Below are positions 61,289 to 64,000 of a stretch of DNA of 64,000 nucleotides, one piece after another. The stretch's first letter is position 1. Every line of letters starts with the position of its first letter. Origin of the DNA: Flavobacterium psychrophilum (GTDB lineage: Bacteria > Bacteroidota > Bacteroidia > Flavobacteriales > Flavobacteriaceae); assembly GCA_945860385.1 (NCBI GenBank), contig CAMAQD010000011.1:1-64000 (forward strand). Reading direction: 5' to 3'. Below the pieces are notes generated by a model. The model searched no databases. It was given only the letters and a program-made list of their open reading frames with translations, and was not told the DNA's origin. The position numbers were made by a program, and so were the translations under genes.

Positions 61289-61333
61289 TGAAGCTATTTC
61301 CCGCTATTCATTGCAATCCACGTCCAAAAGGGA
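61289..61333. repeat. Degenerate copy of the constant-flank repeat
   Basis: GAAGCTATTTCCCGCTATTC resembles the left flank of the two copies at 31333 and 61990. The right flank is not recognisable. Confidence 0.4.
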
Positions 61334-61432
61334 GAGATTTTTACATATATCCGGTCTAGGAATTACATAATGTCCAAATAATATTGTAAATCATTTCAAT
61401 AATTATGTAACATTCATCGAGGGCTATACCGC

Positions 61433-61440
61433 TAATTTTG
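61433..61440 (+). promoter_or_regulatory. -7 element of the lipocalin-like gene
   Basis: TAATTTTG fits TAnnTTTG, 26 bases before the ATG at 61467. Confidence 0.5.
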
Positions 61441-61466
61441 TCTTTATTAATTTAAAAAATATAATT

Positions 61467-61889
61467 ATGAAAACGAAAAGCATATTAATTGCCTTAGCAT
61501 TAAGTATCGGATTATTTGCAGTATCTTGTAGTAGCAGTAATGAAAATGATGGAAATACAATAGCTCCAATAATTGGGAAATGGGGTATTGTTAAAGTGGG
61601 CACCAATATTAATGGTGTAGAAACATTGACTGATGCACCGCAAAATCAAAACGGCTGTGACCACGATTTTATAAATCTAAAGATTGATAATTCATTAACT
61701 ACAGGAGATTATAGTTCTCTTGTAAGCCCTTGTGCACTATCAACTTTATCAGGAACTTACACTAAATCAGGTGGTACATTAACCACGGTAATAAATGGTG
61801 CAACTACAACTTATGATATAGTTAATCTTACGCTTTCTGAATTAAAACTGAAAGAAGCCAATGGCGCTGTTTCAGTCTATATTAGATAA
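61467..61889 (+). CDS. Lipocalin-like lipoprotein
   Basis: 140 residues. A lipoprotein signal (GLFAVSC) and a short barrel-like body (IIGKWGIVKVGTNINGVETL, LSGTYTKSGGTLTTVINGATTTYDIVNLTLSELKLKE) are typical of the small lipocalin-like lipoproteins of Bacteroidota. Ligand unknown. Transcribed alone; a strong terminator follows. Confidence 0.82.
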   Translation: MKTKSILIALALSIGLFAVSCSSSNENDGNTIAPIIGKWGIVKVGTNINGVETLTDAPQNQNGCDHDFINLKIDNSLTTGDYSSLVSPCALSTLSGTYTKSGGTLTTVINGATTTYDIVNLTLSELKLKEANGAVSVYIR

Positions 61890-61937
61890 TTCATTTATAT
61901 AGCGATAGATTATAAATCTTAATGAGATGTAGTATAT

Positions 61938-61977
61938 AACGGAAATAACTTTTAAAGTTGTTTCCGTTTTTTTTTGT
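61938..61977 (+). terminator. Terminator of the lipocalin-like gene
   Basis: A 14-bp stem (AACGGAAATAACTT with its complement, one wobble pair), short loop, then nine T. Confidence 0.93.
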
Positions 61978-61989
61978 GGATTTAACTTT

Positions 61990-62070
61990 TTTAGGAGTTG
62001 TTTCCTGCTGTATGCTGTATCTTTTCTTTTTTAAAGAAAAAAAAAGGATGCCGCTTCCATCAGGGCTAGG
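61990..62070. repeat. Constant-flank, variable-stem repeat, copy 2
   Basis: TTTAGGAGTTGTTTCCTGCTG left flank and AAAAGGATGCCGCTTCCATC right flank as in copy 1 at 31333-31424. The central stem is a different, short one (TTTTCTTT/AAAGAAAA). Confidence 0.82.
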
Positions 62071-62115
62071 GATCAGGGATAGAAATCCAATTCTCATTTT
62101 TAATATGGCTTTGTT

Positions 62116-62123
62116 TATATTTG
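62116..62123 (+). promoter_or_regulatory. -7 element of the 49-residue gene
   Basis: TATATTTG fits TAnnTTTG, 28 bases before the ATG at 62152. Confidence 0.5.
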
Positions 62124-62151
62124 TCAACAGAAATTATTGAGATTTTTTATT

Positions 62152-62301
62152 ATGTCAAAAGGACCAGAAAAAAACACTAAAAACAAGGCTTTGCACACCA
62201 AATTACTCAATCGAAAAAAAGCTAAACTTCAAGAAGAGAAAAAAGAAAAAGCTTTACGATTAAAAGCTTTAGTAGTTAAAATAAATCAGAAAAAAGAATA
62301 A
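62152..62301 (+). CDS. Small Lys-rich protein
   Basis: 49 residues, strongly basic (MSKGPEKNTKNKALHTKLLN, then RKKAKLQEEKKEKALRLKAL). No signal or membrane helix; probably one long helix that could bind nucleic acid or ribosomes, which is inference only. Supported by a promoter element upstream and a hairpin directly downstream. Confidence 0.6.
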   Translation: MSKGPEKNTKNKALHTKLLNRKKAKLQEEKKEKALRLKALVVKINQKKE

Positions 62302-62309
62302 TACTAACA

Positions 62310-62340
62310 CCTTTGTCAAAGTTCAAAACTTTGACAAAGG
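62310..62340. repeat. TTTGTCAAAG hairpin
   Basis: A perfect 14-bp stem (arms 62310-62323 and 62327-62340), loop CAA. It lies right after the 49-residue gene and probably terminates it, although the following T run is poor. A common intergenic palindrome type in flavobacteria, by recollection. Confidence 0.7.
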
Positions 62341-62414
62341 GTACAAAGTCTGAAGAATATTTCTTTCCTGTTTTTATTTAACGGAAATTTGTGCGATATT
62401 TAAAACTAGAAAAT

Positions 62415-62954
62415 ATGGAATTCGGCAGAATAATAGTTTCGGAAACAGCCTTCAATAGTGAAAACCTTCAGGATGTAATTCACTCCAACATTTCTGTAAT
62501 CAACCTGATGCGGGAGGAAAAAATCGACGACGAATTCATTCACGAAGATGCCTTGATGAGTTATTATTTAGACTATTATTATTCCCAATGCGTTACGGGA
62601 AACTTTGCGCAATTTGTACATTCTTCAGGTTGGAATTCCGAATTAAACGAATTAATCGAAGAAGGTTTGGCCTTAATTGGTGCCCAAAAACACTTGGAAT
62701 TATTCCAACAACAGTCTAAAAAAGTAAAGTTAATGAGCAGCGTGAAGCTCAATAAATTCCTGAAGGGGAAATTAGAAGGCGTAAATCCAGTTCGAGATAC
62801 ATTAATCAGCGACACTTTTTTCGAATTAGATGAAAATCTAATTGCCTTGAATGCCGATTTCTTGAAAACCCATCCCGATACTGAGGTGCTTTCTATAGAT
62901 GAAATGTTCGAAGTTTTAGAAGAATTTGTGGGTCACGAGATTAAAAGGGAATAG
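62415..62954 (+). CDS. DMP19/DUF4375-like protein
   Basis: 179 residues from the ATG at 62415; a GTG at 62391 in frame adds 8 residues with no support. The central region (MSYYLDYYYSQCVTGNFAQFVHSSGWNSELNELIEEGLALIGAQKHLELFQ) matches the helical DMP19-like domain, known in some proteins as a DNA mimic or with unknown role. Cytoplasmic, acidic. It converges on the barrel-protein gene. Confidence 0.78.
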   Translation: MEFGRIIVSETAFNSENLQDVIHSNISVINLMREEKIDDEFIHEDALMSYYLDYYYSQCVTGNFAQFVHSSGWNSELNELIEEGLALIGAQKHLELFQQQSKKVKLMSSVKLNKFLKGKLEGVNPVRDTLISDTFFELDENLIALNADFLKTHPDTEVLSIDEMFEVLEEFVGHEIKRE

Positions 62955-62995
62955 GGTTTTTGCGATTCTTTAATGAACTGTGTAATTCAATTGCG

Positions 62996-63610
62996 TTATT
63001 TTCTTAAAGTATAAATAATACCTATTGAAGAGGTTAGCATATTTCCCGTAAAATCGCCATAAGTACCACTTCCAGTTCTTCCATCAAAAGTTAATCCTTG
63101 TTTAAGATGCATTAAACCAGATATATCTAAACTTAAATCTATATTTTTATTTATTTTATATGTTCCCGTTAATCCATAAATAACGTTGATCATTTCATCA
63201 TTATATATTTTAGCATTACTTGTAAGTTGTGAAACACCAAATCCTGAGTGAAAATATATTCCTATTGGATCAGGTTCATCATAAATCATAAAGGCATAAC
63301 CCAAATCGATGACCCCTTGAATATCAAATCGAATGTACTTGCTGCTAAATTCAGGAGTATCTGGTTTGTTTTTAAAAGAATCATAACCAACATCTGCCTT
63401 TAAACCAAAACCTGGTGCAATAGTATATCTAGTTCCTAAATCAATATGATATAAGGTAGGATCTGAAGTTTGATAACCAGGGGTCATAGTACGAAATGGC
63501 TTGGTAAAACCAATATTAAATTCAATAGACCATTCTTTATAATAACTATTATCTTGAGCATTCAATTTTGAAGCAACTAAAAGTACAAGTAAAATAAATA
63601 TTTTTTTCAT
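62996..63610 (-). CDS. Outer-membrane beta-barrel protein (OmpA barrel paralogue)
   Basis: 204 residues. A signal peptide (LLVLLVASKLNAQ) is followed by a barrel that aligns along its length with the N-terminal domain of the OmpA protein at 55504 (WSIEFNIGFTKPFRTMTPGYQ against WSIELSGGFNKPQRPMTSGYY). The OmpA and Ca-binding parts are absent: the protein ends after the last strand (TSSIGIIYTLRK). A duplication is likely. Confidence 0.85.
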   Translation of the reverse strand: MKKIFILLVLLVASKLNAQDNSYYKEWSIEFNIGFTKPFRTMTPGYQTSDPTLYHIDLGTRYTIAPGFGLKADVGYDSFKNKPDTPEFSSKYIRFDIQGVIDLGYAFMIYDEPDPIGIYFHSGFGVSQLTSNAKIYNDEMINVIYGLTGTYKINKNIDLSLDISGLMHLKQGLTFDGRTGSGTYGDFTGNMLTSSIGIIYTLRK

Positions 63611-63750
63611 TAATTTATAAATTAGAGCATTACATAAAAAGTAAATTTATATGTTTTTTAGATACAAATGCTAAATCGTCGCAAAATTTATCAATCAAAA
63701 CTTGGAACCAAAGTTTAATCTAATAGATAAAATTCAATACTTGATTTAGA

Positions 63751-63882
63751 TTACTTAGAAAGGGTGCTTAAAAGAAAATTAGTTTCTAAAAAAATAATAA
63801 TCCCTAATGAAGAAGTAAATAAGTTTACATTAATATTAGTCAAAGGATTATTTTGAGTTCTGCCGAGATTAAAAGAGAGTAG
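63751..63882 (-). pseudogene. Remnant of a third OmpA-barrel copy
   Basis: On the minus strand the frame reads LLSFNLGRTQNNPLTNINVN then LFTSSLGIII, matching the last 35 or so residues of the barrel protein at 62996 (GLTFDGRTGSG...LTSSIGIIY). The similarity stops abruptly at about 63882, where a repeat-like sequence begins. No start or upstream body is present. Confidence 0.6.
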
Positions 63883-63883
63883 T

Positions 63884-64000
63884 TGTTTCACAAAGTCACA
63901 CCAAGAAAAACACGAAGGCACTCGAAGAATTTTCAATAAAATAAAGAAAACATCGTGAATCTCTGTGCTTCTTTTGCGAATCTTCGCGAAATAGCTTTTC
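63884..64000. repeat. CACAAAG-type repeat at the right edge (cut by window)
   Basis: CACAAAGTCACACCAAGAAAA, then ACACGAAGGCACTCGAAG on one side and GTGCTTCTTTTGCGAATCTTCGCGAA on the other form an imperfect palindrome of the same type as the element at 8597-8695. It abuts the barrel remnant and runs to the window end. Confidence 0.55.

Noticed and set aside
1..64000. tRNA, rRNA and CRISPR
   Set aside because: I looked for T-loop GGTTCGA-type sequences, rRNA-like blocks and regular repeat-spacer arrays by eye on both strands and saw none outside coding sequence. A tool search would be more reliable.

Overview
The window reads as chromosomal DNA of a gliding-lineage member of the Bacteroidota, most likely Flavobacterium or a close relative. 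The evidence is low GC content, the gliding lipoprotein gene gldH, a SUF cluster with DUF2480 and DUF3078 neighbours, many secreted peptidases, and promoters of the Bacteroidota type (TTTG or TTG, about 17-23 bases, then TAnnTTTG). Genes are densely packed. I saw no tRNA or rRNA gene, CRISPR array, transposase, integrase or phage gene.

Layout. 1-461 is the end of hflX. 665-2809 is an isolated P-loop ATPase gene on an otherwise housekeeping stretch, with an attC-like inverted repeat on its upstream side. 3111-12662 is the SUF iron-sulfur assembly cluster on the minus strand: sufA-type carrier, sufB, sufC, sufD, then sufS, a small secreted protein, sufE, a SufT-like protein, DUF2480 and DUF3078. 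A plus-strand serine hydrolase gene splits it in two. 12838-19493 holds a metallo-beta-lactamase-fold hydrolase, an S8 peptidase lipoprotein, an M1 peptidase, a geranylgeranyl-reductase-like flavoprotein and an SDR threonine dehydrogenase. 19716-27046 holds a lipoprotein, mfd (TTG start), a gene remnant, a Cys-rich lipoprotein, and a fusion of TrhO with a U32/TrhP-like protein that is coupled to a ferredoxin. 27226-31330 is ricT-gldH-PBP1A. 31508-33369 holds a CoA-transferase pair and a bacilliredoxin.

33563-38627 is a metal-uptake island: an NRAMP transporter with a C-terminal Usp domain, a DtxR/MntR regulator, then convergent feoA-feoB and a 40-residue FeoB-associated Cys-rich membrane protein. 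38699-46353 holds SCO, an M13 peptidase, an S9 peptidase, an EamA exporter, a YeeZ-like protein and an L,D-transpeptidase. 46430-51285 is a four-gene minus-strand run: GNAT-nitrilase fusion, YfiT-like, zinc-ribbon protein, M28 membrane peptidase. The rest holds a DUF389 membrane protein, a tail-less SSB with an HRDC protein, ferritin, a CAT-like acetyltransferase, OmpA, a HAD phosphatase, a secreted protein, metG, lipocalin-like and DMP19-like proteins, and an OmpA-barrel paralogue followed by a remnant of a third copy.

How the genes fit together. Iron and iron-sulfur biology recurs: SUF, Feo, NRAMP, DtxR, ferritin, and the TrhO/U32/ferredoxin unit that probably needs an Fe-S cluster. A palindrome built on TTTAGA...TCTAAA lies at the sufS, sufA and mntH promoters, and two directly repeated half-sites lie at feoA, which suggests one metal-responsive regulon. 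The other notable layer is repeats between genes: heptamer-periodic arrays, a repeat with constant flanks and a variable stem (two good copies, one degenerate), and CACAAAG-type palindromes.
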